Origin: an uncultured beta proteobacterium
GTDB taxonomy: Bacteria; Pseudomonadota; Gammaproteobacteria; Burkholderiales; SG8-41
Length of the DNA stretch: 64,000 nucleotides
Assembly: GCA_902825845.1 (NCBI GenBank)
Contig: CADECM010000006.1
Coordinates: 50,191 to 114,190 of the forward strand
Direction: 5' to 3'
The notes below the pieces were generated by a model. The model worked only from the letters and a program-made list of their open reading frames with translations. It had not been told where the DNA came from and did no database searches. Every line of letters starts with the position of its first letter. The first letter of the stretch is position 1. The position numbers and the translations under genes were made by a program. Below, piece by piece: positions 8,547 to 19,144 of this stretch.

Positions 8547-9308
8547 CTAACGGGCAGTCGCCGCCAGCCGATGCGCACGCAGGAAGCTCCGCACCTGGCG
8601 CACCACCAGCGGAATGCGTTCCTTCGGTTCCTTCCACGGAAACAGGCTCACTTCGGCATTGGGCGCGAGCATCGCGGACTCCATCGCGACCGCGTACGGG
8701 TGCGCCGGCACGTCGTCGGGCAGCACCAGCACCGGCGTCTGGCAGGCGCGCACGAAATCACGTGTCACCGTGAAAACGAAGTCGGGATTGGCGCGATACA
8801 TTTTGGCGAGGAACGCATCGACCATCGCCATCGTGATGTCAGGCCGGCCGGCGCACAACTGCGGCGCCCAGCCCTTGATGTTGTTCTGGTAAAACAGGTC
8901 AGGCATCTCCGGCCGGAAGCCGCTGGGCTGCGCCAGCACCGCGGCCACAATGCGCCTGGGCGCGCGCTTGAGCAGATTCCAGATCATCGGCCCGCCGATG
9001 CAGAATCCCATCACCATGAATTCCTTCACGCCGAGGTGATCCAGCAGGCCGAGCTGGTCGTCGCTGTGCGCATCCCACGGCCGGTCGACCGCCAGCGGGC
9101 CCGACGATTCGCCGCCGTTGGCGTTGCGCAGATCCATGGTGATGCAGCGGTATTCGTTGCTGAATTCCGCGAGTGCGTTGAAGGGTGCGCCGCTGGTGAA
9201 GAACGAAATGGTCGAATTCAGCCCGCCACCGGGAATCAGCAACAACGGGAAGCCGCTGCCAGCCTCTTCATAGCGGATGCGAACGTCGCCATTCTGATAA
9301 ATCGGCAT
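8547..9308 (-). CDS. Alpha/beta hydrolase with a cysteine in the nucleophile elbow
   Basis: A 253-residue cytoplasmic alpha/beta hydrolase. The oxyanion region L-L-L-I-P-G-G-G-L-N-S, the M-D-L-R-N-A-N-G-G-E-S segment and the nucleophile elbow G-F-C-I-G-G are visible. Cys replaces the usual Ser, as in dienelactone hydrolases. Start placed at M-P-I-Y-Q-N-G-D, preceded by a GGAGAAA-type site. A close paralogue is encoded at 60629-61375, also with G-F-C-I-G. It is a single-gene unit with its own terminator. Substrate unknown. Confidence 0.85.
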   Translation of the reverse strand: MPIYQNGDVRIRYEEAGSGFPLLLIPGGGLNSTISFFTSGAPFNALAEFSNEYRCITMDLRNANGGESSGPLAVDRPWDAHSDDQLGLLDHLGVKEFMVMGFCIGGPMIWNLLKRAPRRIVAAVLAQPSGFRPEMPDLFYQNNIKGWAPQLCAGRPDITMAMVDAFLAKMYRANPDFVFTVTRDFVRACQTPVLVLPDDVPAHPYAVAMESAMLAPNAEVSLFPWKEPKERIPLVVRQVRSFLRAHRLAATAR

Positions 9309-9404
9309 GCCGGTTTCTCCTTGTCGGGGGTGGACCGGCATGGTAGCGCAGGCCCCGTATGGCGTCCATGCGGGGCCCGGACAACGCCGAAAACAGATGC
9401 GCGA

Positions 9405-10730
9405 TCAGCGCCCGCGAAACGATGAGTACGAGCGTTCCGGTTTGCCGCGTGATGCAGCGGGTCCACCCGCGGGCTTATTCCAGCGTCCTGCGGCGCCGGC
9501 CGGACGGCCGCCGAATCCACCCTTGCCGCTCTTGCCATTTTTGCCGCCATTGGCGGGACGACCCGAGGGTTTGTGCGAGCTGCGCTGCGTGACCTTGGGT
9601 TCCATACCCGCCACCACGTGCGGCGCGATGCTGTGACCGGTGTAACGCTCTATCTGCCGCACCTGCCAGCCATCATCGGGCGCCGCAAACGAAATGGCGA
9701 TGCCGTTGACGCCGGCACGGCCGGTGCGGCCAATGCGGTGCACATAGTCCTCAGCTTGCTTCGGCAGATCGTAGTTGATCACATGCGAAATGCTTTTCAC
9801 ATCGATGCCGCGCGCGGCGACGTCGGTGGCCACCAGCACGCGCACGTTGCCGCTGCGCAGTTTGGCCAGCGTGCGATTGCGCTGCGACTGGTTCATGTCG
9901 CCGTGCAGCGCCGCGGCGGCGTGGCCGTCTTCGTAGAGCTTGCTGGCAAGGCGGTCGGCGCCGCGCTTGGTGGCGGTGAACACAATCGCCTGATCCAGCT
10001 CGACGTCGCGCAGGAAGTGATCGAGCAAGCGGCCTTTGTGGCTGCCGTCATCCACATAATGCAGGCGCTGCTCGATGTTCTCGTGGCGCGCCTTTTGCGC
10101 GGCAACTTCGATCAGCTTCGGGTTGCGCAGCAGCCGCTTGCCCAGTTGCGCAATGCCGCCGTCGAGCGTGGCGGAAAACAGCAGCGTCTGGCGCGTGGGC
10201 GGCGTGGCCGCGGCGATCATTTCCACCGGTTTGATAAAGCCCATGTCGAGCATGCGATCCGCTTCGTCCAGCACCAGCAGTTCCAGACGCGAGAAATCAA
10301 CCTTGCCCTGCTCCATGAAATCAATCAAGCGGCCCGGTGTGGCCACCAGCACGTCGAGCGGGCTGTCGAGCAGCTTGCGCTGCTTCGGATACGGCATGCC
10401 GCCGAGCACCGTACCGGTGCGCATATGGCGCGTGCCCTTGCTGTATTTGAAAACGGCGTCGGTGACCTGAAGTGCGAGTTCACGCGTGGGGGTCAGCACC
10501 AGCACGCGCGGGCCGCGGCCGTTTTTGGCCGGGTTTGCGAGCAAGCGTTGCAAGGCCGGCAACACAAACGCGGCGGTTTTGCCGGTGCCGGTGGGGGCCG
10601 ACACCATCAGGTCATGGCCGGCGATGGCTTCAGGAATGGCCTGCGCCTGCACGGCGGTCGGTTCGGTGTAACCCGCAACAGTCACCGCTTGTGCGATGGC
10701 GGGATTAAGATTGAGTGAAGCAAATGTCAT
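9405..10730 (-). CDS. rhlE: DEAD-box ATP-dependent RNA helicase RhlE
   Basis: A 441-residue RNA helicase with all core motifs in order: Q-motif region, A-P-T-G-T-G-K-T (I), P-T-R-E-L-A (Ia), T-P-G-R (Ib), D-E-A-D (II), S-A-T (III), A-T-D-V-A-A-R-G-I-D (V) and H-R-I-G-R-T-G-R (VI). The C-terminal tail is Gly/Lys/Arg-rich, typical of RhlE proteins acting in ribosome maturation and RNA decay. Long 5' region upstream includes a stable hairpin at 10761-10779. Confidence 0.92.
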   Translation of the reverse strand: MTFASLNLNPAIAQAVTVAGYTEPTAVQAQAIPEAIAGHDLMVSAPTGTGKTAAFVLPALQRLLANPAKNGRGPRVLVLTPTRELALQVTDAVFKYSKGTRHMRTGTVLGGMPYPKQRKLLDSPLDVLVATPGRLIDFMEQGKVDFSRLELLVLDEADRMLDMGFIKPVEMIAAATPPTRQTLLFSATLDGGIAQLGKRLLRNPKLIEVAAQKARHENIEQRLHYVDDGSHKGRLLDHFLRDVELDQAIVFTATKRGADRLASKLYEDGHAAAALHGDMNQSQRNRTLAKLRSGNVRVLVATDVAARGIDVKSISHVINYDLPKQAEDYVHRIGRTGRAGVNGIAISFAAPDDGWQVRQIERYTGHSIAPHVVAGMEPKVTQRSSHKPSGRPANGGKNGKSGKGGFGGRPAGAAGRWNKPAGGPAASRGKPERSYSSFRGR

Positions 10731-10760
10731 TGTGTTCTTTCAATAAACAAACGTACAGCA

Positions 10761-10779
10761 GACCGCCAACCTGGCGGTC
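10761..10779 (-). promoter_or_regulatory. Hairpin in the rhlE 5' region
   Basis: Perfect inverted repeat GACCGCCA - ACC - TGGCGGTC, 31 to 49 bases upstream of the rhlE start codon. It may be an mRNA leader structure or an operator. No binding family can be assigned. Confidence 0.4.
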
Positions 10780-11063
10780 ACAATAAGCGCGGACAATTAT
10801 GGATACGGCTGTCGCCGAAGGTTCGGCAAACAAGCGAGCACGGTCAGCGCACGGGTATCGTCGCTAACCGTGGCAGTAACAGCGGCTCGATAAGAGGAAG
10901 CTGAAACAAATGGTCAGGGACAGATGCAACTCAGCAACCGCGGAAATCACTACAAAACGGCTGCGAGGTGCGCGGATGATACAGGTAAGCGGCTGAAATT
11001 GCTTGTATTTCGGATCGGCGCGTCCAATGCCCCGGGTTACGTCGGGCCAATTCTGATTACGTT

Positions 11064-11093
11064 TCAAATATATACATACAATCATATACTTAC
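11064..11093 (-). repeat. AT-rich dispersed element, copy 4
   Basis: On the minus strand it begins TAAGTATATGATTGTATG and continues AT-rich to TATTTGAAA. It matches the family core but is more diverged in its second half. It lies in the rhlE/AlkD-like intergenic region. Confidence 0.6.
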
Positions 11094-11252
11094 ACAGACG
11101 GGACGACACCGACCTTGGCCTTCATGGTGCACTTGCAACTGGAATCCACCCCACGCCGCACAGGTGATTTTCAATATCTTCAAACCGGCTGCAGTAGACC
11201 GGCCGCCCACCGGAAGAGAATCGAGGTGAATCCAGAGCGCAATAAACCCGCC

Positions 11253-12005
11253 ATGAGCGGACGGGATCAGGAAAGGTACACCGCAGAAACCGTCCAGCAA
11301 TGCCTGCGGCGACTGGCAGACCCGAAGCGCGCGGCCGCTTCAGCCCGGTTTTTCAAGACCGGTCGCGGCCAGTATGGCGAGGGCGACCAGTTTCTCGGCA
11401 TCCGTGTGCCGGCACAACGCAAGGTCGCCCGCGCCTTTCGCGATCTTGCACTCGATGACGTCACACGGCTGCTTGCGTCGCCGGTGCATGAAGACCGCTT
11501 CACCGCGCTGGAAATTCTGGTGGCACAGTACGAGACAGGGAACGCTGCGCAACGCGATCGCGTGTACCGCATTTACCTTCGACACACGAACCGCATCAAC
11601 AACTGGGATCTGGTGGATACCTCGGCCCGATACATCGTCGGCGAGCACTTGCGCCACCGCCCGCGGCAACCCGTCTACCGCCTGGCGCGTTCCAGCAATC
11701 TTTGGGAGCGGCGTATCGCCATGATTTCGACGCACGCGTGGATCGCCAGAGGCGACACGGCCGATGCCTACGCCATCGCGTCGTTACTGCTTCAAGACAA
11801 ACACGATTTGATCCACAAGGCAGTCGGCTGGATGTTGCGCGAAGCGGGGCGCCATTCGCGCGGCACCTTGCTCGCGTTTCTGCAGCGGCACTACGCGCAC
11901 GTGCCGCGCACCGCGTTGCGTTATGCCATTGAACATTTGCCGGCCACCGAGCGCAAAAAAATTCTTGCCGGGAGGTTTCCCGGCCGAAGACACGAAAGTA
12001 TATAA
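11253..12005 (+). CDS. DNA alkylation repair protein, AlkD-like HEAT-repeat DNA glycosylase
   Basis: A 250-residue protein of the AlkC/AlkD family, which removes alkylated bases such as 3- and 7-alkylpurines. N-N-W-D-L-V-D-T-S-A carries the Trp and Asp that correspond to the AlkD active site, and L-W-E-R-R-I-A-M-I supplies the Arg. Repeated helical pairs span the protein. The ATG at 11253 fits the family N-terminus; a GTG at 11226 behind a GAAGAGAA site is an alternative. Its TAA stop (12003-12005) is the first codon of an AT-rich dispersed element. Confidence 0.88.
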   Translation: MSGRDQERYTAETVQQCLRRLADPKRAAASARFFKTGRGQYGEGDQFLGIRVPAQRKVARAFRDLALDDVTRLLASPVHEDRFTALEILVAQYETGNAAQRDRVYRIYLRHTNRINNWDLVDTSARYIVGEHLRHRPRQPVYRLARSSNLWERRIAMISTHAWIARGDTADAYAIASLLLQDKHDLIHKAVGWMLREAGRHSRGTLLAFLQRHYAHVPRTALRYAIEHLPATERKKILAGRFPGRRHESI

Positions 12006-12033
12006 CTATTTGATTTTATTGATTTATTTTTGG
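12001..12033 (+). repeat. AT-rich dispersed element, copy 5 (provides a stop codon)
   Basis: Reads TAACTATTTGATTTTATTGA from 12003, then TTTATTTTTGG. Its leading TAA is the stop codon of the AlkD-like gene. It is almost identical to the copy at 30013. Confidence 0.85.
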
Positions 12034-12122
12034 TGTCGCTCGAAGCCACGGCGCCACCGTTCCGGCATGCCAGCACGACATTCAGAATTACGCTGAAAAT
12101 TCAAAGTATTGCAACCCCCGCA

Positions 12123-12131
12123 TGCTACAAT
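12123..12131 (+). promoter_or_regulatory. Probable extended -10 promoter of typA
   Basis: TGCTACAAT is an extended -10 element (TG-n-TACAAT) 29 bases before the typA start codon. No consensus -35 with normal spacing is present, which is acceptable for an extended -10 promoter. Confidence 0.5.
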
Positions 12132-12159
12132 CGCGCCCTTTTTTCGAGCTTGGAAGTTT

Positions 12160-13977
<1,818 letters not shown>

Positions 13978-14159
13978 GCGGCGGCGCTACGTACGCGCGG
14001 CGGCTTAATCACCTCCGCGGTGCGCGTGGCACGGATCCCCCTTGCCGCCATGGCGGCGGTTGGCGACCACGCCGCCGCCACTTCTGGCACAATGCTCGCT
14101 GGCTGCGGCTTCCGCCCGTGCGGAAGCGTGGCGCCATCCACTTTGCGGAGGACGCGATC

Positions 14160-15206
14160 ATGGCAGAGATTCTGGGCATCGGCGCAACGCACTATCCGCC
14201 GGGACTGGTTCCCGACGAACACAAACCGTGGCCGCTGGCGACCATGCTGCACAACGACCGGCGCATCCCCGAGCGCATGCGCGATCCGGCCAACTGGCCC
14301 GAAGCCATGCGCGCGGAATGGGGCGAGGACGAAGGCATCACCGCCCACGGCGCGCACCGCAAACGCGTGCTGAGCGCGTTCCGCAGAATCCGCGAAGAGA
14401 TCGACGCATTCAAACCGGATCTGATCGTGATGTGGGGTGACGATCAGTACGAGAATTTCAAGGAAGACATCATTCCGCCGTTCTGCGTCCTGGCGTACGA
14501 ACAGCTGGTCTACAAGCCCTACCAGCGGCTGCGCGGACGGCCGAATATCTGGGGCGAGCCCGCCGACAAGACCTTCACCCAGCGCGGCCACCACAAGGCG
14601 GGGCGGTTTCTCGCGCGGCGGCTGCTGGAGGAAGGCATCGACATGTCCTATGCCTACAAGCCGCTGCATGAGGACGGTCTGGGCCATGCGTTTGCCAACA
14701 CGCTGCTCTACCTCGATCTCGACCGCAAAGGCTTCAACTACCCGGTGCTGCCGATTGCCGTGAACTGCTATGGCAGTTCGGTGATCCGCTACCGCGGGGG
14801 CTTTTCCCAATATGCCGACGAGCCCGATCCGCCGTCGCCCTCGCCGCGCCGCTGCTTTGAAGTCGGACAGGCCACCGCGCGCGTGCTGAAGGACAGCCCC
14901 TACCGCGTGGTGCTGATGGCGTCGTCGAGCTGGTCACACGCCTTTCTCACTGAGAAAAACCACTGGATCTATCCGGACCTCGAATCGGACAGGGTGATGC
15001 TCGAGCAACTGCGCGCCGGCGATTACACCGCGTGGCGCGACAAGCCGCTGGCACAAATGGAACAGGCCGGCCAGCAGGAAGTGCTCAATTGGCAATGCCT
15101 CGCGGGCGCGATGTCGGAACTGAAGTACAAGGCGGACATCGTTGACTGGGTGGAAACCTGGGTGTTCAACGCACCGAAGTGCATGGCGGTATTCAAGGCA
15201 GCCTGA
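14160..15206 (+). CDS. Class III extradiol ring-cleavage dioxygenase (LigB-type)
   Basis: A 348-residue cytoplasmic dioxygenase of the LigB/protocatechuate 4,5-dioxygenase beta family, which opens catecholic rings using Fe(II). Likely metal/active-site His are in G-A-T-H-Y-P-P-G, H-E-D-G-L-G-H-A-F and S-S-S-W-S-H-A-F. A strong GCGGAGGA site precedes the ATG. No LigA-type small subunit gene is adjacent, so it is probably a single-chain type. The FMN oxidase gene follows after 29 bases and a Bug gene after that, consistent with one plus-strand aromatic catabolic operon. Confidence 0.9.
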   Translation: MAEILGIGATHYPPGLVPDEHKPWPLATMLHNDRRIPERMRDPANWPEAMRAEWGEDEGITAHGAHRKRVLSAFRRIREEIDAFKPDLIVMWGDDQYENFKEDIIPPFCVLAYEQLVYKPYQRLRGRPNIWGEPADKTFTQRGHHKAGRFLARRLLEEGIDMSYAYKPLHEDGLGHAFANTLLYLDLDRKGFNYPVLPIAVNCYGSSVIRYRGGFSQYADEPDPPSPSPRRCFEVGQATARVLKDSPYRVVLMASSSWSHAFLTEKNHWIYPDLESDRVMLEQLRAGDYTAWRDKPLAQMEQAGQQEVLNWQCLAGAMSELKYKADIVDWVETWVFNAPKCMAVFKAA

Positions 15207-15235
15207 GTCTGCCGCATCTGACAGGGAGATCGATC

Positions 15236-16474
15236 ATGAGCAGTGTCATCGCGCAAGCCGAAACAGCAGCCACCCGTGCCGCCGCCGCGCCGCGTCCGGC
15301 AATCACCATACCCGCGCACCTCAAGCGCCTGCTGTGCCTGGAGGACTTCGAAGCGCCGGCGCGGCGATTTTTGCCGCGCCCCATCTTCGGCTTCATCGAG
15401 GGCGGCGTGGAATCAAATACGGCGCGCAATGGCAACCGCGCGGCATTCGACGAATATGGCTTTCTGCCGCGTGTGCTGGTGAACACCCGCGCACGCCACC
15501 AGAAGACCACGCTGTTCGGCAAAACCTACGATCTGCCGTTCGGCTTTCCGCCGATGGGCGGCTCCGCGCTGGCCGCCTACCGCGGCGACCTCGTGCTGGC
15601 GAAAGCCGCAGCGGATTTGAATACGGTGATGATCCAGAGCGGCGCCGCCTTGACGAAAATGGAAGACGTCAAGGCCGCCGGATCGACGGCGTGGTTTCAG
15701 GCCTATCTGCCGGGCGATCCCGCAATTATCACGCCGGTGGTGGAGCGTGCGCAGCGCGCCGGCTTCGAAGTGCTGGTGCTGACGGTGGACGTGCAAGTGT
15801 CGTCGAACCGCGAGAACAACGTGCGCACCGGCTTCAGTTCACCGTTAAAGCCTTCGCTGCGCCTCGCATGGGACTGTGCGCTGCGGCCGGGCTGGACCTT
15901 CGGCACCTTCGGCCGCACGGTGGTAAAGCACGGCATGCCGCACATCGAAAACATGGGCTTCGAACGCATGCCGGTGCTGGGCAACCTCGACCGCCCGCGG
16001 CTGGCGCGCGATGCACTGTCGTGGGAACACGTGGCGCTGATGCGCAAACTGTGGAAAGGCAAGCTGGTGCTGAAGGGGGTGCTGTCACCGCAGGATGTGC
16101 GCATGGCGCGCGAAAGCGGCGTCGACGGCATCATGGTATCCAACCATGGCGGGCGCCAGCTCGATCACACCGTGGCGCCGTTTCGCATGCTGCCGGCGGT
16201 CGCGGCCGAAGCCGGCAACATGACGATCATGATGGACAGCGGCATCCGCCGCGGCACGGACGTGCTCAAGGCGCTGGCCATGGGCGCGCATTTTGTGTTT
16301 GTCGGGCGGCCGTTTTTGTTCGCGGCGACCATCGGCGGCGAGGCCGGCGTGCACCATGCCGCTCATCTGCTGCGCGACGAAATCAGCCGCAACATGGCGA
16401 TGCTCGGCATCTCGTCGGTTACCGAGATGACACGCGATCTGCTGGTGCCGAGCCGCGGGCCGATCGCCTGCTGA
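15236..16474 (+). CDS. FMN-dependent alpha-hydroxy-acid oxidase/dehydrogenase
   Basis: A 412-residue member of the lactate/mandelate dehydrogenase and glycolate oxidase family. Signature S-N-H-G-G-R-Q-L-D contains the catalytic His and Arg, and M-D-S-G-I-R-R-G-T-D-V-L-K-A-L-A-M-G-A is the C-terminal FMN phosphate-binding region. An N-terminal Ala-rich extension of about 25 residues precedes the TIM barrel. An AGGGAG site lies before the ATG. It oxidises a 2-hydroxy acid to a 2-oxo acid; the identity is unknown, but the adjacent ring-cleavage gene suggests an aromatic-derived substrate. Confidence 0.92.
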   Translation: MSSVIAQAETAATRAAAAPRPAITIPAHLKRLLCLEDFEAPARRFLPRPIFGFIEGGVESNTARNGNRAAFDEYGFLPRVLVNTRARHQKTTLFGKTYDLPFGFPPMGGSALAAYRGDLVLAKAAADLNTVMIQSGAALTKMEDVKAAGSTAWFQAYLPGDPAIITPVVERAQRAGFEVLVLTVDVQVSSNRENNVRTGFSSPLKPSLRLAWDCALRPGWTFGTFGRTVVKHGMPHIENMGFERMPVLGNLDRPRLARDALSWEHVALMRKLWKGKLVLKGVLSPQDVRMARESGVDGIMVSNHGGRQLDHTVAPFRMLPAVAAEAGNMTIMMDSGIRRGTDVLKALAMGAHFVFVGRPFLFAATIGGEAGVHHAAHLLRDEISRNMAMLGISSVTEMTRDLLVPSRGPIAC

Positions 16475-16550
16475 CAACCACGCACAGACGATGGCAATAT
16501 CCCCGTGCCCGATCGCCCGGCGGGACGTCCATGCCAGCGTCAATGCCGGC

Positions 16551-17549
16551 ATGATTCCCCAGTCCCTTGCGTCCCGCGCGAATCCGGCACGCGGTGCAGC
16601 CATCGCCGGCGCGCTGTGGCTGACGCTACTCTGCACCGTGGCGCACGCCCAGGGCTATCCGGCAAAACCGATCCGACTCATCGTAACGTTTCCGCCGGGC
16701 GCATCCAGCGATGTCGTAGGCCGCATGCTGGGCCAAAAATTGGCCGAATTTCTGGGAACGCCGGTGGTACCCGACAATCGCTCGGGCGCTGGCGGCAATG
16801 TCGGACTGGCCATGGCGGCCAAGACCGCGCCCGATGGCTACACCATTGTCATCGCCACCGGCAGCATCGCCGTCAGTCCGTCACTCTATTTGAATCCTGG
16901 CTACGACGCGGTGAAGGACCTCATGCCGGTTGCCCGCCTTACCGCCATGTCGCTCATCATGCTGGTACACCCCTCGGTGCCGGCGAGAACCTTGCGCCAG
17001 TTCATCGATCTGGCGCGGGCCAATCCCGGCAAACTCAATTTCGGCTCCGGCGGCGCCGGCACCACCAATCATCTGGCCAACGAACTGCTCAAGCAGCTTG
17101 AGAAAATCAACCTCGTGCACGTGCCCTACAAGGGCGTCACGCAGGCGATGGCCGCAATGTTGGGGGGCGAGGTAGATGAAGTGGTGATGCCGGTGACCAC
17201 CGCCATAACCCAGGTGCGGGCGGGAAAAGTGCGGGCATTGGCCGTGTTAGCCGACAAACGCAGCAGCGCGCTACCCGAAGTGCCCACCACAAAGGAAGCT
17301 GGGCTCGACGGTTTCGAGCTGCCCGTGTGGTATGGGATGTTCGCGCCTGTCGGCACGCCGCGCGACATCGTATCGCGGCTGAACCGCGAATTGGTGAAGG
17401 TACTGAATGCCGCGGACATACGCGAGCGTCTCGCCGCCCTCGGCGTCGAGCCGTGGCCCGGCACGCCGGAGCAATTGGGTGATTTGCTGATCGCGGAGAT
17501 CAAGCGCAACGAAGCCATTGTGCGCAGCGCCCACCTGACCAAACAGTAG
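16551..17549 (+). CDS. Bug/TctC family substrate-binding protein
   Basis: A 332-residue periplasmic binding protein. Signal peptide with hydrophobic A-I-A-G-A-L-W-L-T-L-L and cleavage after A-H-A, then Y-P-A-K-P-I-R-L-I-V-T-F-P-P-G, D-N-R-S-G-A-G-G-N-V-G and H-V-P-Y-K-G-V. The frame opens at ATG 16491; the second Met at 16551 gives a more normal signal peptide, but neither has a clear Shine-Dalgarno. It follows the dioxygenase and FMN oxidase genes on the same strand and probably feeds or senses that pathway. Confidence 0.9.
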   Translation: MIPQSLASRANPARGAAIAGALWLTLLCTVAHAQGYPAKPIRLIVTFPPGASSDVVGRMLGQKLAEFLGTPVVPDNRSGAGGNVGLAMAAKTAPDGYTIVIATGSIAVSPSLYLNPGYDAVKDLMPVARLTAMSLIMLVHPSVPARTLRQFIDLARANPGKLNFGSGGAGTTNHLANELLKQLEKINLVHVPYKGVTQAMAAMLGGEVDEVVMPVTTAITQVRAGKVRALAVLADKRSSALPEVPTTKEAGLDGFELPVWYGMFAPVGTPRDIVSRLNRELVKVLNAADIRERLAALGVEPWPGTPEQLGDLLIAEIKRNEAIVRSAHLTKQ

Positions 17550-17569
17550 CCTACAGACAGGCACAGACC

Positions 17570-18103
17570 TCACGCCACGCCAAACGCCCCCGAAATGCGG
17601 TTCATATAGGCAAAGAATGCGCAGACGTGGACAGTGGCCACAATCTGCGGATCGCTCCAGCCCGCCGCGCGCAGACCATCGATATCCGCCCGCGTCATGT
17701 GCGACGGCGTTCGGGTCAGCTTCCATACATAGTCGAGCAGCGTCACTTCCTGGGCGGGCAGGCCCGCACTCTTGTAGTCGTTGAGGACCGCCTGCGCGAA
17801 CGACTCGTCGCCGGTCACGCGCGCCAGTTGTCTGGCATGCGCCGGGCCGCCCTGGGTGGATCCATTCGCTGCCGACGCCACCGTGGCGATCATCTCCGCG
17901 AGGCGGCGGTCGATGGAACGGCAGGCATAGTTGTCTTCCGGATAGAAATACGCAAAGCCCTCCACCACCAGTGGCTCGCCCGCCATCACGGAACGGATAT
18001 GCGGCATGCGTCCGCGCGTGGCGAGTATTTTGTCGTAGGCGCGCTTCAGGTCGCCGCTGGCTTCCTCCACCGGCGCGATATCGATCCAGGGTCCGTCGGT
18101 CAT
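17570..18103 (-). CDS. Carboxymuconolactone decarboxylase/AhpD-like protein lacking the redox cysteines
   Basis: A 177-residue all-helical protein of the CMD/AhpD superfamily. The family active-site stretch is recognisable as E-M-I-A-T-V-A-S-A-A-N-G-S-T-Q-G-G-P-A-H, where members normally show N-G-C-x-Y-C-x-x-A-H, so both redox Cys are replaced (S and G) while the His is kept. It therefore cannot act as a peroxidase through the CxxC pair. The ATG at 18103 has a GGAGG site seven bases upstream; a TTG at 18130 overlapping the upstream stop is less likely. It lies directly after a Bug gene on the same strand. Confidence 0.8.
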   Translation of the reverse strand: MTDGPWIDIAPVEEASGDLKRAYDKILATRGRMPHIRSVMAGEPLVVEGFAYFYPEDNYACRSIDRRLAEMIATVASAANGSTQGGPAHARQLARVTGDESFAQAVLNDYKSAGLPAQEVTLLDYVWKLTRTPSHMTRADIDGLRAAGWSDPQIVATVHVCAFFAYMNRISGAFGVA

Positions 18104-18126
18104 GGCATGCCTCCGCTTGTGCGCCG

Positions 18127-19125
18127 TCAATCCACCTGCGTCTTGAGCGTCTTCGCAATCAGCGCGTATTTCGCCACCTCGCGCCGGATCAACTCGCCGT
18201 ACGCCTCGGGTGTGCCGCCGACGGTCTCAACGCCATTGGCGGCGTACTTTTCAACCAGGCCGGGTGCGACCATGGCTTTGTTCACCGCATCGTTCAGTTT
18301 GGCAATCACGAATTTGGGTACGCCCACCGGCGTGATCAGCCCGGCCCATACCGTCACCTCGTAGCCGGGCACCCCGGATTCGGCTATGGTCGGCAGATCG
18401 GGAAAAGCGGGCGAGCGCTTCGTACCGGTGACGGCGATCCCGCGCAGACGCTTCGCGCGATGATGCGGCGAACTCGAGCTCATGCTTTCGAAAATCAGAT
18501 GCACCTGCCCGGCCATCATGTCGGTCATCGCCTGCGCGCCGCCCTTGTACGGCACGTGCGCAATGCTCACCTTCGCCATTTGCTTGAACAGTTCGCCCGA
18601 CAGGTGCCCGGGCGTTCCATTGCCGGATGAGCCATTGAGCAGTTTGCCGGGGTTGGCTTTGGCATAGGCAATCAGTTCACGCACGGATTTGACCGGCAGC
18701 GAATTCGACACCGCCAGCATCATGCTGCCGGAATTGGTTTGCGCGATCGGCTGCACGTCCTTCAGCGCGTCGTAGGGCACTTTGGGCAGAATGCTGCGAT
18801 TGATCGCAAGACCGCCGATATTGCCGTAGCCGATGGTGTAGCCGTCGGGCGCGGCACGCACCACCATGTCGATGCCGATGGTGAGTCCGCCGCCGGGCCG
18901 GTTGTCGACCACCACCTGCTGGCCGAGTATGCGCGTCAGTTCGTGGGCCACGATGCGCGCCGAGGTATCCGACGCGCTGCCGGGGGCCTGGGGCACGATG
19001 TAGCGCAGAGCGCGCTCGGGATATTCGGCAGACGCAGGGGTTGCCGCAACACACGCGGCGGCCAGCATGGTCGCGAAGCCTGCGCGTGCCGCAGGTTTGA
19101 TTACATTAAGATATTTTCGCTTCAT
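18127..19125 (-). CDS. Bug/TctC family substrate-binding protein
   Basis: A 332-residue periplasmic binding protein. The M-K-R-K-Y-L-N-V-I-K start gives an n-region rich in Lys/Arg, a hydrophobic core and an A-S-A cleavage site. The mature part begins E-Y-P-E-R-A-L-R-Y-I-V-P and carries D-N-R-P-G-G-G and H-V-P-Y-K-G-G-A-Q. The open frame continues far upstream to 19332 but that part is not family-like. The first gene of a two-gene minus-strand unit with the CMD/AhpD-like gene, 23 bases apart. Confidence 0.92.
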   Translation of the reverse strand: MKRKYLNVIKPAARAGFATMLAAACVAATPASAEYPERALRYIVPQAPGSASDTSARIVAHELTRILGQQVVVDNRPGGGLTIGIDMVVRAAPDGYTIGYGNIGGLAINRSILPKVPYDALKDVQPIAQTNSGSMMLAVSNSLPVKSVRELIAYAKANPGKLLNGSSGNGTPGHLSGELFKQMAKVSIAHVPYKGGAQAMTDMMAGQVHLIFESMSSSSPHHRAKRLRGIAVTGTKRSPAFPDLPTIAESGVPGYEVTVWAGLITPVGVPKFVIAKLNDAVNKAMVAPGLVEKYAANGVETVGGTPEAYGELIRREVAKYALIAKTLKTQVD

Positions 19126-19144
19126 CGGACGTGCTCCAGGATCG

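Larger units (their letters stand above)
10731..11252. other. Intergenic region between divergent rhlE and AlkD-like gene
   Basis: About 520 bases with no convincing gene. It should hold both divergent promoters. Visible features are a hairpin with 8-base-pair arms GACCGCCA/TGGCGGTC at 10761-10779 in the rhlE leader and an AT-rich dispersed element at 11064-11093. Short frames on both strands have no family-like content. Confidence 0.5.
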
